Positions 1-43,889 are shown, numbered from the stretch's first letter. The stretch: DNA of 64,000 nt from Monoplex corrugatus (GCA_030674185.1 JAPXFY010000016.1:49166250-49230249); one strand, 5' to 3'. Notes: generated from the letters alone by a model not told the origin. Numbers and translations: made by a program.

Positions 1-2
1 GG

Positions 3-850
3 TACATTGGGGATGGGGATACAAATTCTTTTAAATGTATACATGATGCAAAACCTTATGGCCAACAACTCGACATAGAGAAAATAGAATGTGTAGGACA
101 TATTCAGAAAAGAATGGGCACAAGGCTGTGGCAGTTGAAAAGAAACCTGGGGGATAGGAAATTAGCAGATGGCAAAACAATTGGTGGGCAACATAGATTA
201 ACAAAAGACAAAATAGACGTCATACAGACTCATTATGGAAATGCTATCAGGGGAAACAAAAACAATCTAGACGAGATGAGAAAAGCTGTCTGGGCCATTT
301 TTTTTCACTATAACTCTACTGACGCAGAACCTACACATCATTTCTGCAAGGAATCATGGTGCCCCTACAGAAAGGCAATAGCTTCAGGCACAGCTGACAA
401 TTACACCCATAGCTCCAGTTTGCCAAAGGCAGTATTAGAGCAAATCAAACCTGTGTTCAAAGATTTGGCTAACACACAGCTGTTGAGGAAGTGTGTTGAC
501 GGCTACACCCAAAACGCTAATGAGGCTTGAATGGAGTAATCTGGAGGTATTGCCCCAAAACAGGAAATCATGGACTGGTTACTGCCAACATTGCAGTGGG
601 TATTGCTGTTGGAGTTTTCAATGATGGTGCATCTGCTTTGGGAGTCATTATGCATAAGTTAGACTTGTGTGTAGGTCAGTTCACCAAAGACTTTCTCATG
701 CTCAAGGATGCTATGCGCATTCAAAATGCACAAAGACAGTCAAAACTTGCAACACATGAAGAACGCAGGGCAAGGAGGCGAAGTAGACTACAACTGGAAG
801 ATGCACAGGAAGAAGCAGAAGGATTTCCATACCTGGCAGGGGGTCATTAA
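3..850 (+). pseudogene. Mutator-like transposase fragment, frameshifted
   Basis: An open frame from the first bases of the window reads IGDGDTNSF, IECVGHIQKRMGTRLWQLK, DGKTIGGQHRLT, EMRKAVWAIFFHYNSTD and KCVDGYTQNANE. It is then shifted by one missing base near 526 and continues NGVIWRYCPKTG to a stop at 850. These motifs belong to the Mutator-like transposase-domain proteins of invertebrate transposons (Pfam family recalled, not searched). The N-terminal half lies before the window. The frameshift means this copy is probably dead. Confidence 0.65.
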
Positions 851-1407
851 TGGGAAACAGGTAGGAGCATGTACTGTGTTCTGCGTGTTTTGGCGTTTGT
901 CAACGTTTGTCAAAATTGACCTTTTTTTTGTCGTTTTGCGTTCCTAGTGCGTACAAATATTAACCAATCTGCATGAATTTTGGCACAAAGCTTTATCATA
1001 CTAACAGCTAGCTTGTGTCATACCAGATTTTGGATAACTTGTATAGTTTAGTAATAAAGCTTGTAAAAGTGTAAAAATTTTTAATGACATTTAACGCGAA
1101 TTTTATACGCCCATAGAATGAAGACAAAACTGGATATCAAAAAGTTGGTATGACAAAAGCTTCATTTTGTAATATAGGTTATATTAAAAAAAACAAATCT
1201 TCAAAAAGAATTATACCCTGGGAATTAGTCTGTCAAAAACTATCACTATTTTTGGTATCGAAAATTTCACATTAATTTACATAATTAATTACAACACAAA
1301 TTATATGAAACATTTTACCAAAATAATATTTTTTTCTATTAGAGACATGTATCCTGCAGATTTCTGCCAAAAATCAGGTTTCTAGCTTATGTATATCCTC
1401 ACCTGTC

Positions 1408-1620
1408 TCACCTGTCGGCGTCACCGGGAACAGTGTTGGCCGCTGCACATGATGTCCTCACAAGTTGCCTCCAGCACTCTCGATCTTGGCTAAGTCTGAC
1501 CACCTCTTGGAGTTTCTTGCCACTGATGTTTGTGATGTTTCTAGCAAGTGATGCAGGTGGCCGTCCTCTGTTTCTCTTTCCTTCCACTTTACCTTGGAGG
1601 ACAGTGGACATCAAGTAACA
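1408..1620 (-). mobile_element. LINE reverse-transcriptase C-terminal tail fragment
   Basis: The minus strand reads GKVEGKRNRGRPPASLARNI then QEVVRLSQDRECWRQLV and ends at TGA. G-K-R-x-R-G-R-P and D-R-x-x-W-R are typical of the last residues of RTE/BovB-like LINE proteins. Only the extreme 3' end is present, as expected for 5'-truncated LINE insertions. Confidence 0.7.
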
Positions 1621-1659
1621 GTGGACATGTATATCCACTGTTACTAAAATAAACAAAAA

Positions 1660-4525
1660 ATAGCTTCTCCGCCACTGTACCTGCTACCTTAATGTTGAAG
1701 TAATGTTAATGTGAAGACTATGCATTATGGTTTCCTTTCCTTTCCAATCTCTCAATGAATAGTATATATTATGCAGAAATTCATATATTTCTCTATTGTA
1801 GGAGTTAAGTGACCTGTTCCTGAATGGTGAGTGGTCCCATAACCTTCCTGAAGTTTTCTTTGGACGCTGGCTGTGCTAAGTGTTCGGGGACTTGACTCAT
1901 CCACAGACAGTTTAGTCTATTTTTTAAAGACTGATGTATAAAATAAAAATCAAATGTAACGTACATAAATCTTGTCTGTTATGTTTTTCTCTGTGTGTGT
2001 ATATATGTGTATGTGTGTGTGCATGTGTATGTGTGTGTGTTTAGTTTTTAGTAGAATTTTGATCGGATTATATTTTTGGATAGACTGCAGCATAAAAGCA
2101 TGCAGTAATTTTTAATATTTCAATTATTTAAGTGATTCCAGAAGTCATTGATTCTCAGATGTCCTTTTATATGTACAGAAACTGATGAAATATTAAAAGT
2201 TATTCATAAGACTACTGAAGTAGCGATCGTGACTTTTTTGGTTGAATTTGCAGTAATAAGATACTTGAACGATGAGCAAAATGATTTTATATCTATCTCT
2301 TGAAATGATTGTTTTGTTTCTAGCTTCATTTTTGTCTGTTATTAATACAATATGGGCAATTATTAATGAAACACTGATAAAACATCCAAAATATCACATG
2401 TTTCCTGTAATAAGACAAAAATGGCTCGTCACAGAGTTCCAATAATGGTTTTATTCAATTCGGCACGCCAAAATACATCAACGACCAAAATTTCATGACT
2501 TTTGATCCGGTCTGTCTCTCACAATTACAAAATGAATGTCATTTCCAGCAAAATCAGCATACCATGCCATTTGATGAGTTTGTTCTGTGACACTGGTCCT
2601 TTGTCCCACTAAAACGTGGTACCAAAATTTAAGAAATTTTTGACGCTTCAAATTGGAATATCTCATGGACTATTAGTCCGATTTGAAAAATTTAAACTGC
2701 TTTTTACTCAGAATAACAATATCTTCAAAACCATATAAATTTTTTAACTCGAAACCCAATTTCAATTTTTCATGCGGCATTGCTAGTATATGACTTACAG
2801 CCATTTCTATGCTCATTCGTAATGTTTATCAATAAGTTATTTTCATCAGTTATTTCGCAGTAACATGCGTCTTCCCATATCCACAGACAAAAAATTTTTT
2901 AATGTCTGGTCTTATCTTCTGAAAATCTCTCCGCTTCTTTTAAAACTGTCTCAATTTTTTCTTCGGATATAGCTTCTGAGGTGATGATTAATCAGTGTTA
3001 CTAATTTTTTAAACAAAAGCCGTGTTCTCGTCCCGCGACTTATCACACTCAGTTCTCAACAGTTTTAACTGTAGAAGTAATTTTAAGTTTATTAGTGAGT
3101 CTGCTCTTGAAGTTTTGGTGGCAATGATGGATAATTTCATCCACAAAAAAATCATCATTGCCTTGAAAACAAATAGAAATAAAATCCTAATTTTTTCTCA
3201 AGTGTTTTCTTTAATTTGTGCCAGCTAGATCTATTACTTTTGAGAGTAAAGTATTCTTATATTTTGCCATTAGAAAGGCTCATCGGACTTTGTGGAGCTA
3301 TGTGTCCGTGTTTGCCTGATGCTATATAGTGTTCTGATAATGTGTGCGTACCTGCGTGCATGCGTGTGTGACTGTGCAAAACCGTTATTTGCTGTTTCTT
3401 TGCGATGATAAAAATTGTCGAATCTGATCCGATAGACGACATGCACTCGCCGACCTACTTCCGGTTTGAATTTCTGGCCGAGTACTAGCACAAATATTAT
3501 GATATCGATGTATTAAAAACAAAATTCCATTGTATTCAGTAAATACTAGCAATATAAACACCTTTGGAAAGCAGTCGCTTCACACAGTTTTACTTCTACT
3601 AGTTCCAGGTTGCTTAAAAAGAAATCCGTTGGCAATAAAACATCAAACCGGAGATCGTACTATCTATTCTTTGCTTATGCAGGCTATACCTGCCGCGGAT
3701 TTCTTTTAAAATCTTTCTAAATAAAGTGAAACATTAAAAATAATTCACTGAATCAAACTTCTAAGTCAATTTTCATGAAAAATCAGTCGATGTTTACAAC
3801 GTTCATCCTTCAGCTTGACGATCACAGGTAGAAATTTGTTGACTGGACTTTTAGCGATCGCTTCGAAAGCTGCCATGATTCGAGGTTCCCATATGCTAAA
3901 ATGGCAGATCACGGGTACTCGCCCTTCGGAGGCTTGCGCACATCCGGTACAGGTCACATCTCATAGTTCCGTATATAGTTAAATTAAGCAAAAAATAAGC
4001 TGTTTGCGCATCCGCGGACGCGATCTAATATTTCAAGGAGATACTCAGGTATTCTTCTTCAAAGTTTGCCAATATCCGACCTTCAGAAGACTAGCAAACT
4101 AATAATCTTATAAAATAAATAGTATACGGGAATGAAGGACGGGTTTCGACCTGTCAGCTGTACTAATTTGCATGAAGGTAGTCCTGTGTAACCCGTATAA
4201 TTTAAGTTGCTGTTAACCGGTCACCCAAGCACTGCCGTGAGTCAGTCACCATTACGTGACACGTGGTGAAACTTCATCGGTCGGTGTGGTTTTGTTTTGG
4301 TGCAGATTTTCGTATGGGTGCATTTATAACAAAAACAAATAGCACAGATCGATAAAGGAAAGACCAATCTTTATCTTCATGATAACAACTTCGTTATTCA
4401 TGTTCATCTGCAAGAATATTTGACTGATAAACATGTGCAATTTTTCCGCTGATTGTCACAATTCCCACATTGCTGAATAGAGGCTGCCGGTACCTAATAT
4501 TACTGTGTGGACTGTTTGTTGACAG
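1660..4525. other. AT-rich DNA upstream of first ASH1L exon in window
   Basis: Probably ASH1L intron. I found no exon matching the segment expected before VYVDVKP. It contains a GT-rich microsatellite (about 2000-2042). A minus-strand open frame at 3957-3766 has no recognisable motif. Confidence 0.4.
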
Positions 4526-34269
<29,744 letters not shown>

Positions 34270-34736
34270 TTTGGAGGCCACTCCTGAATTTCATGTACCA
34301 GACATGCATCTTGAAGCTACTCCCGCATATCGGCTGTGGATGCTGTTGTAGCAGTTTTGTAGTAAATGGTGTGTGTCAGGTGATGACTAGTAAAAACTAA
34401 ACAGCTAAAACAGCTGTGATAAGAAATACTTGACATTGGAGCAGCAAGACAAAGTGTACAACAGAAAACATGAAACATCTCATAAACATATCATCTTGTG
34501 CAAGTTATGTAAAATGATGCTTGATTACTCCAGTTCTTTTAAATCCCCCACGTATCCCCCAACTGTGCCCATTTTCACCCATCCTCACTAGTTTACCTGA
34601 GAAAGCAGTGAGTTGATTACTTTGTGAGTTAAAGACAGTAGCTGGCCATATGCTTGGAAGAAGTGCTTGTAAATGACAGTTGCAGCCATGTAACCAGTTT
34701 GGCTTCATGAACACTTTTATGGTGTTAGGTCTGTGT
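34270..34736 (+). other. Probable ASH1L 3' untranslated region, proximal part
   Basis: Follows the stop codon directly. No AATAAA signal is evident in this stretch, so the polyadenylation site cannot be placed. Confidence 0.45.
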
Positions 34737-35365
34737 CTGGATGTACAGCTGTACATTGTTGGAGTTTTGTCATGATGTACAGCTGTATGTTGTTATTGGC
34801 TCTTTCGATGTACATTGTTGGAGCTTTGTCATGTACAGCTGTACATTGTTATTGGCTCCTTCGATGTACATTGTTGGAGCTTTGGCATGGTGTACAGATG
34901 AATGTTGTTATTGGCTCTTTCGATGTACATTGTTGGAGCTTTGGCATGATGTACAGCTCTACATTGTTATTGGCTCTTTAGATGTACATGTTGGAGCTTT
35001 GTCATGATGTGCAGCTGTACATTGTTATTGGCTCTTTCGATGTACATTGTTGGAGCTTTGTCATGATGTACAGCTGTACATTGTTGTTGGGTCTTTGTGT
35101 CTGTGTACATTGTTGGATCTTTGTATTGATGTACAACTGCACATTTTTCAATCTTTTCTTGATGTACAGCTGTACGTTATTGGATCTTTCAATGTACAGC
35201 TGTATATTGTTGGATCTTTGTGTTGATGTACAACTGCACATTTTTCAATCTTTGTCTTGATGTGCAGCTGTACATTGTCATTGGGTCTTTGTCATGATGT
35301 ACAGCTGTATGTTGTTGTTGGATCTTGTCTTGATATATACAATTGTACATTGTTGGGTCTGTGAG
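34737..35365. repeat. Tandem array with a 12-bp palindrome in each unit
   Basis: About ten degenerate units of roughly 59 bp (two half-units) share GATGTACAGCTGTACATTG and TTGTTGGAGCTTTGTCATG. GTACAGCTGTAC is a perfect palindrome. It starts about 470 bp after the ASH1L stop and may be transcribed as 3' UTR. Confidence 0.85.
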
Positions 35366-35635
35366 TTGTTAGCCATATCTTCCCTTCTGTGTCGATGCTG
35401 AAGAGTTGTGATGTAGTCTGAATTGTGGCAGTACTAAAAACTAACTCAAATTGCCTGTTTGTAGTTCCTTTTCATGTGGCCAGCGAGTCTTGTCATTTAG
35501 AAGGAATCAGATAGTCCCTTCCCTTGAGGATCAACTTGATGACTTGATAGATGGACTGACAGCATTCAACAGTAGCTGATAAGCTGTTTTTACATTTTCT
35601 TTGAACACATGTACACACACATGCACGCACTCATG

Positions 35636-35749
<114 letters not shown>

Positions 35750-35814
35750 AAATCATAATGCGTGCGCGTATGTGTACACACATATGCACACACGCTTGCA
35801 TAATCATTCACATA

Positions 35815-36927
35815 GGGTAAACTGATCTAAATCCGACCGATTTTGGTACAAGGTATAGGTTTTGTGGCGTGTCTTATTAAAAATTTCGTAGATGACTAAT
35901 TAGAACAGCTTGATCCTTTAGTAGACTTTCTGTGATTGATTACTGGGCTTTACAAAGTTATAAGGGGAACCACAGTCATACAATATGCTAAAGTACGAAG
36001 TAGGGGTACATGATCTAAACTCCGACCAGGTGGATGTAAAATCTGACCAGGGGGTGATCTAAACCTCGACCAGCATGAATACGGTCAATGCAGTGCACAT
36101 TATTTGATTAACAAATGATCTATCAATCAAAAACAACAAAAAGAGTTAGTTACTGCTGGAACAATGAATGCCTTGGTGATTTTCATCAGTGTTTTCCACA
36201 TCTACTGTGTCTGCCAACGATCCATATCTTTCCCTGTTGCATGCTTTTTAGAAAGGCAGCGTGGTCAGTGATTCAGTGCGTGAAGTAGGTCTATGTAGAT
36301 CTAAGTTGCTGCCATCTCTCACACCCACACACATGTGTGTGCTCGTGAGCGATTGTGAGATAGAACAGGCAAGAGAGAGCAAAACGGAAAGTAAGAAAGA
36401 GAGAGGGGGAGAAAGAGTGCGAAAGAAAGAGAGGCAGTGGGAGTCGGTCGAGAATTAGATCACTCAGGTATTCAAGCCTGATGTAAAGTCCGACTGATCA
36501 AATCCCACCATTTCATGAGAGGAACTGATCTAAATAACATCCCAAACCTAAAAATGGGTTCTGCAGCTTCGATTTATGCATAAGGCATGTGATCTTGTAA
36601 ACAGCGAATCAGTTATCTATCGACAGTATCCGTTTGTTGCAACAAGGGGTCAGCGAGCGATCACGTGAAAAGTCGCTATGGCACGCGTGGCGCCCGGAAG
36701 CAGGCAGGTTGGTGTGGCCTTCAACGTCGCACTGTGTCATAATTTAAAAAGTATTGTTGCTTTCATTGGCAAATCCGAGAGATTTGGTTTTTCTCTAAAC
36801 TAAAACCAGTTTCTTCCACCTATTTTCAGTAGCAGGAGTGACTACTTTTGGTTTTGTTTGGCAAACCTGGATATCGATCGGATTTTACATCACCCAAAAA
36901 CCGGTCGGTTTTTAGATCAGTTTACCC
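35815..36927. mobile_element. TA-flanked DNA transposon with 30-bp terminal inverted repeats, no transposase
   Basis: The left end GGGTAAACTGATCTAAATCC and the right end GATCAGTTTACCC are inverted copies, continued by CGACCGATTTT and AAAACCGGTCGG. TA dinucleotides flank both ends, as in Tc1/mariner-type insertions. Internal pieces such as GATCTAAACTCCGACC near 36010-36070 and GTAAAGTCCGACTGATC near 36480-36500 repeat the terminal motif. No transposase frame is seen. Confidence 0.8.
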
Positions 36928-39900
36928 TAATGTATTTTACTAAACTGAGTTTTTACCTGGTCAGTTTTCTGCCTTAGATGAGATTGTTACATGGCTGACT
37001 TTGTTCCCATCTGACGCCCTTGTCTGGGGGATCACAGGATGTTAGCACTTGAGTTGTTAGAGCAAAGAATAGACACAGTGATGGTACAGAGTGGCTGCCA
37101 GAAAGAAAAGTGTGTGACTCGTGAAAATTGGGTTTGGTTATGGGTCACAACATCATCTGCTGTAACTTTGTGTTTTAATTTGCACAAAGATAGACCATAG
37201 CTGTCCCTGCCAGCTAGCACATTTGAGATGGTAAGTATGTTTATCAAATGCAATTCCAGTTAAGACATTTGTTTAGATCTGATGCCCCTGTTGAACCATG
37301 GCTTGATCTCTACAGGATATGTGGCTTCTGCCTTTCCCCTCCTTGAAGTGTGATTTTGTAGTGGCTAGTATCAGTGTGTTTTCTTCCATGAAACCTTGTG
37401 TTTAGTTTCTTCATGTTTTCCAACTGCTGCAAAGATGTGTGGTGTTCTTTGATGTTGGTGCTCAGTCAGCATATGGTAGTTTGTTCCTTGTTCTCACTGA
37501 CACACACATCAGGTTACATGGTAAACCACTGCACAGTTTTGTCATGGTTTCCTCTTTGGGGTGGATCATCTGGAATTTGACAGGTCATGAATATAAAACT
37601 GCTACGTTTAGTGCCAGTGTACAATGGTAAGGACTTTTTCCAGAGTTCACGCCGTCAACGCCAAATCAGAGGATAAGGAAGCTAGAGTGCAAGATATGAA
37701 GGAAGCCTAAAAGTGTAATGGCTACTAGGAATGGTTGTGGGGTAGTCTTTCTGTACAGTAACAAGGATGTTGAAATGCAACATGTGAAGGATATCCAGAA
37801 ATCTCAGTTACTAAGAATAGATTGTCTGGCAGTCTCCCTGCCCAGAGGATAAGTAAACTGAAATACAACTTGTAAAACAAAACAGAAATCAGTGTTCACC
37901 TGTGAAGGGTGCAACAATGAGTACATAGGAGAAATTGCCAGAACACTTGAAATGTTAAATTCTGCAAGTCAAGTCAGTGTCATGTGATCAGCTCGCCCAA
38001 CAGTTTTGAGTTCTCTGTGTTCCACTGGAAGTCTGATTATGTGTTGTGCGCAGTGAGTCCAAATAAGTTTGCAGGATAGCACTTTATAAGAATGTTTATA
38101 ATGATGATCAGAGAACACTGCAAGGGCATCGCATACAGCTATTGGATAAGACTGCAGAGAATAAGAACAAGTCTCTCGGAAAAACGTTCAGTGAAAGAAC
38201 ATAAGGGCCTCATTTACAGCTGTTTTGGTAGGAGTGCAGGGAATAAGCATTAGTCTCATGGAAAACAATAAGGATTTTAGCCGCACTTTTTAAAAAGAAA
38301 AAGAAAAGAAATGCTTGAAATCATGGATTTATCACTCGGCAGAAACATTGGATTTTGAACTTCCTGATTTCAACAGACTAGATTTGCACCTTGTGATCTG
38401 CAGGCAAGGGCACCGGCAAGCATAAAGCCGGCCAGGCAGTGACCCGTTTTTGTCTGAGCAGGGTCTTGGGAGGGTACAGAGAATTCACTTGAAGAAAGTT
38501 CTGTTTTTGTTGACTTTGACAGAATCAGGTACCAGTCTACGTCTTCAGATTTTTTTTGAAAAGTTTTGATGTATTGCTGGAGCTTGTCAAGTTTGTTATG
38601 TACTTGCATGGCTGAGCTTGCATTTGTTGTTGCACAGCAGTGTCACCTCATTATCCCTGTCCCCACTGGTCCCCGTCTGTTTTTCACATGCTGACGTGGG
38701 TTTAAGGGAAGAATGGCAGTGTGAACAGTCGGATGAATTTAAAAGGGCAAAATGAGATGCCAAAGATTACATTTTAGTATTGCTGTCAGTGCGTTTATAT
38801 GATTATATGCGGGTTTTTCCCCTCTTGTTTTATTTTGAGATAGTTTGCATGATTGGTTGTTTTTGTTGTTGTTTGGTTAGTTCTGTATAGTTTTTGTTTT
38901 TCCTGGATTGTACTCTTGACATTTTGTTTTGTGAGATTGATAAGGAACAAGACAATACCTCCTACCTGATCAGTCTATTGTCTACATCTGAATGCATAGG
39001 ATCATTGTAGAGTTTCAGCTGGTGGATCCTGGTGTTTAAAGAGGGATTTAATAGAAATGGGAGAGAGTCCATGTTGAGTGGGGCTGGAAGCAAATAAAAG
39101 TGGAAGGAAAGAGCAGAGCAAACCTGGCAGCGTTTGCTTGTGGATGCATGTCTGCCTGTTGAGTGATTGTTTTATTTTATCAGTGTGTTTGTTGATAGTG
39201 GGATGTACACAATTTTTCCTGTATATGAATCTTACTGACGACAGCCTTAAACAACGTAATCAAGAGAAGTCATTGTTTTATGGCAGCTGCAGAACTGTGC
39301 TCTTGTTTGTGCTCTTTGACATTTGTGGGTTATCGACAGTGATGTTTTGTGTATGTGTATTTTTTTGACATGTTAATTTTGTGGTTGTTTAGTGTGTGAA
39401 AATAATGAGAGGTTCCTTGAACTGGGTGTTCATTTTGTTGACATGTTCATTTGTGGTGTGTACATTCAGGTGTGTGTTTGTGTGTGCACGTGCGCAAGTT
39501 GTGAGAGATTGCTCAATGTATGGTTGTGCTTTCGTTGGTGTCATAGTTTTCCTCTGTTTGTTGACAAAACAGCATGATGGCAAACAAATTATTGCTTTAA
39601 ATAGTCCTTGCATTTATTTATCAGTATGATGAAGACATAATAATTTGGACAATCTCCTCTTGAATGTGGTGCATGTATTTTTCTCTGCAGGTAATGCTGT
39701 TGGAATGCATTTAACCATGGCCATTCTTGCAAGAACTCTGAATTGTAAATATTGGAGTGTACTTGGGATTGAAGTCCCCGTTGTACATATAAATAAGCAT
39801 AAATGATATTTCATGTATCTGAATGTGTGCTGGGCAAGAGAAAGAGAATGCAGTCATAAATTAAACAAATAGGTTTTTCATTTTACCAACATAGATCATG

Positions 39901-40342
39901 CTTGTGGTAAATTTATCGTGTTCGGTGTTCCAAAAAAAGGTAGCATCTGTTTGAGATGCATTCCATTAAAACTGTAATGAGTCATTCTAGTAATAACAGT
40001 TCCCTTTTTTTGAAAGTTTAGACAATTTTTGCACAAGTGTGTCCTTGAAAATGGATCACTCTCAGTCCAGCTTGCAGAGTAGGGGCTCAAATGTTGGGAC
40101 ATGCAGTGTGTATTTGTCCCTAGTTACTTAACAAAACCAGTAGAAACTGTCGGTGAATCTTGTTCTGATTTCCAGTAGATCTGATACTAATAAAGGCTCA
40201 GTTATGGCTGTCCGTTGTGCACTGAATATGTCCCGTGGGGCTTGACTTGCATTTCATACAGTTTGACATCAGTGAACACCCAAAAATTCCTTGAGTATTT
40301 AATAGATACTTAGGATCATCTAAATCAGTTTCTTTTGTTTCT
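36928..40342. other. Downstream/intergenic DNA, no gene recognised
   Basis: AT-rich with no open frame carrying family motifs. At 38030-38095 the stretch CAGTGAGTCCAAATAAG...GGATAGCACTTTATAAGAA resembles the tail of the SINE at 50300-50350. Confidence 0.45.
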
Positions 40343-41017
40343 TTAACTTTTTCACCCCAAACATATGCTGGAACGTAGGTCATGCGCACATCACTTCAGC
40401 CGAGCATGAGGCCGAGCGGAGCTGACCTTTCGGAATTTTTGTAGGAAAGGGTCAAGGTTGGATGGGAAACTAAACATGCTGGCTCCCTTGTATAACATAT
40501 CAAGAGTACGTGTGTACCCTTCCTGAGTGCTGGCGACCTTTGTTCGTCGGTTGAGGCAAGGTCAAAGCGAGTGACTTGGTGCTTGAGTTTACCGCATGGT
40601 TGCTTGGGGTCAACATGGCATCGAGTCAAACACCGGCTAGCCATGCACGGCGAATAAATGCAGGACTCCCAAACTTGGTATACACACTAACCAATCATAA
40701 ATACACAAAATAAAAGAATTTTGGAGTGTATCAAACAAATATTGTGATTTTTTTGTTCTTTGAGTATTATGATACCCCTTTGCACGATTTTTTCAAAATA
40801 TCAAATTTTTCAAAAAATTGAATAATTTCATTATTTCGCAAACACACACTTTCAAACTTGCACACAAGTTAGTTTATTCTAATGTCAACATCTCCACAAA
40901 ATTTCATTCCTCTATCTTTACAAGTTATTTTTTTTACAAATTTATAAGTAACATATACAATTTGGCCAAGGGGAGAGGTTGTGAGAATGAGCACTCGGCC
41001 AGGGTGGAGTGAGTTAA
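40343..41017 (-). mobile_element. TTAA-flanked MITE, copy 2 (675 bp), inverted
   Basis: Reverse-oriented relative of 27889-28541. TTAA lies at both ends, with TTAACTTTTTCACC on the left and, inverted, TTAACTCACTCCACCCTGG on the right. The shared interior includes GGCTCCCTTGTATAACATAT and CACGGCGAATAAATGCAGG-like blocks. Confidence 0.85.
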
Positions 41018-43885
41018 AGGAAAATGAAGATAAAATGGCACTTGTTACATGCCAGAACTCTGAACATGTTTTGTTCACTGAAATGTATGGAATTGGAAAC
41101 TTGTATGAAAACTGATGATTGTTCATCGATGAGAAAACATGTTTCGTCCTCAAAACTCACTGTCCATCATGGCACCAGGAGGTGTGTTCCCCCTCTCCCT
41201 TACCTCCATCCCTGCATAGTGTGGCAGCTGTATGGGTTACATTGTAATGGTATCTGTAGGACTCTCCCTTAGTTTAGACACTTCATTGAAGTAATGCGCA
41301 AGTGGTCAGTTGACAAGGAATGGTTGGAGAGTGCTCATTGGCAATTTTCTCATTTTGAATTCTGTATACTGTTATGTCCTGACTTGACTTGTGTGGTCAG
41401 TGTTAATCATGTTTTGTCATGAAGCCCAGTTCAAGTCATATCAAATTTATTATCCTGTGTGTTGCTGCTAGATTTGCCATAATCATCTACACCATTTCTT
41501 GATTTGAGTGCATTCATTGTGACATTTTTCAGTGCCTCAGATGCAATATGTTGTATTTTGATTCTATTTTATAACCAGATTTTTAAATTATGTTTGTTCC
41601 TTTGCATTCTGTGAAGAATTTTTACTCCTTGTGTTAGTTTTTAACCCCTGTTAAGGTTAGGAAGCTAGAATTTTAACTACTTTATTGATTCAGTTTTATT
41701 AACTCCCAAGTACTAAGATTGTGATGATTTATAACCACACTGTTATAGGAAAAACCACAGTTAAAAAAATTAATGTTATGTTTATTTGTTGATTTTAATT
41801 AAATTGTTATACTGGTAGAATGAATTATATTACACTATTGTAGGTTTTTAAATGAATTATGTGACACTATTATAATCATCTTTGATTAAGATTTTTGAAT
41901 TAAATGTTACCCTGTTGTAATTGTATTTGAGAAATGATTGGTGCTATCTGCATTGTTTTCCAACAAAGAAGCTCGTGTGGAAAATGTGTGGCTAAAGAGA
42001 TCAGGTTTTGTGTGTGCATTCATTGATCTGACAAAGATAAGCATTAGTGTCACACTTCTCACTGCCTCTCAACATCATGTATGTAACTCGGCGGTCATCA
42101 GATTATGATGTGTGAATCCTTTGGCACCTTCCCCAAGCACACATAGTAAGCTTAGCAACAGGATGGGTCATATGTGTTCAATTTATGGATGAAATACATT
42201 CTCATGTGGCTTGTTGTCCGATGTACAACTGTGCTATTGGTGTTTCTGATTCTCCTTTCCATTCTGTTCTGTTCAGAATGCCCCACTTCTTTCAGTTGTA
42301 TTACTCAGCCTGGCTGATATTTTGTTTGGTTCACATGTACTGGTCTCAAGTCTGTTACTCATTCCCATCTACTTAAATCAAATCAGGTCTCAGCTGTGTG
42401 CTTGTGTGATCTGCATTTTTTTCCCTTTCACCATGTCACTTGGTTGGTTGGTTGGTTGGTGGGTGATATTGGAACCATTTTGTTTGTTCTGTTTTAAAGG
42501 CTATATCTTTTGTACATTGAGACAGCTTGAGTAGGTTGTGCTTATTGACAGATATTCTGTGTTCCCACTCACACTTATATCTGTATGATGTGGGTGAGAC
42601 TGAGTGCTGTGTTTTTGTTGTGTTTGTGGTTGCCACTTGATTAGCATGGAAACATCTTTCCATGACAGGAGATTACATTTGCCTTATGTAAGCCATCCCT
42701 ATCTGGGCCACCATTGGATGTGTTGGTTGCAAAACTGATCGATCAGCTATGACAAAAGTTCATGTGTATGTGTGTGTGTGTGTGTGAGAAGAGTAGGCAT
42801 TAGACTGTGGCAGCACTGTACCCTGTGTGTAAATCTATGCAAACTGTTAACGATGGATCTGTCCTAGGTCTGACGCTGTGGACTGCCATGACTGTGTAGG
42901 TGCTGTATGCCATAACTGTCCGCCTGACGTCAGTGTCAGGCCTGTGTGTACATTGCTAGATGATTCCTCTCATGTACAGCTTACGTGCATCATCACTGAT
43001 CTTCTCTGTATATTGGCACATCCTTTATAGATTTGTGCATATATTGGTTTGGAATCAATTTGGGTCATACATTTTCCTTTAATTGGCTACATAAGTTTAT
43101 TATTTGTAATTTATTTTGTGATTCAGTGTTTTAATCATAGAGAATGCAGTATTTTTCTTATTCCAGTATTTCAGATTTCTTTCATCAGTGCAAATGTACC
43201 ATAGGACACCATAAATAATGAGTAAAGCTTGTAAAAAATTTTTTTTTGGAGGGGGGTAATGTTGAGGTTACTGGAATTTTAGCAGGAATCATGATGGATA
43301 GATTATGGTTAATTCTTTCATGTGCTTTTTTTTTTGGGGGGGGGGGTTTGAAGTGGTTTGGTTTTTGTGTTTTGCTTTTGATCATCTAAGAACAATTATG
43401 TTTTGTGTTTTTGATCATCTAAGAAACAAACAATCTAATTGTAAGAAACAAAACACAGTTGTGTCTTTTTGTGTTTAATGATCAACAAAAGAAAGAGAAT
43501 GACAACCTGATGTGTTCAAAAAAGGCAATTACTCAGCATTAAGCTCTTGTGCTCATGTCAAATGTCAGCTTTTTTTTTTTTTTTTTTTTTTTGTGCCATT
43601 GTTGTTTAGTGCCTGTCTGTGGCTGGAGTTCCCAGGATAACTTGACAAAGTTCACTTAGACGCAAGCTGGAACAATGTACTAAAGAGCAACGGTATGTTT
43701 TGCTTCTAGTGTTTTCTACTTTTTAGAGTATGTTGACAGTTGAACAAAGAAAATTGACATTTGAAATGTGTTTACCAGTTGTTATACGCATACTAAAACA
43801 TGCTACTGAAAACAAAAAGCACACTTAATATGGACTCGTTTTGGTTTCTCTGTGTGTGTGTGTGTGTGTTCATGCTTGTGTGCAC
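41018..43885. other. Intergenic AT-rich DNA, no gene recognised
   Basis: Contains short homopolymers (T run at about 43571-43592) and a GGTT repeat near 42440. No coding motif found in any frame. Confidence 0.45.
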
Positions 43886-43889
43886 CCCC

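Noticed and set aside
4190..4330. piggyBac-like terminus TTAACCGGTCACCC
   Set aside because: No matching partner terminus or transposase piece nearby.
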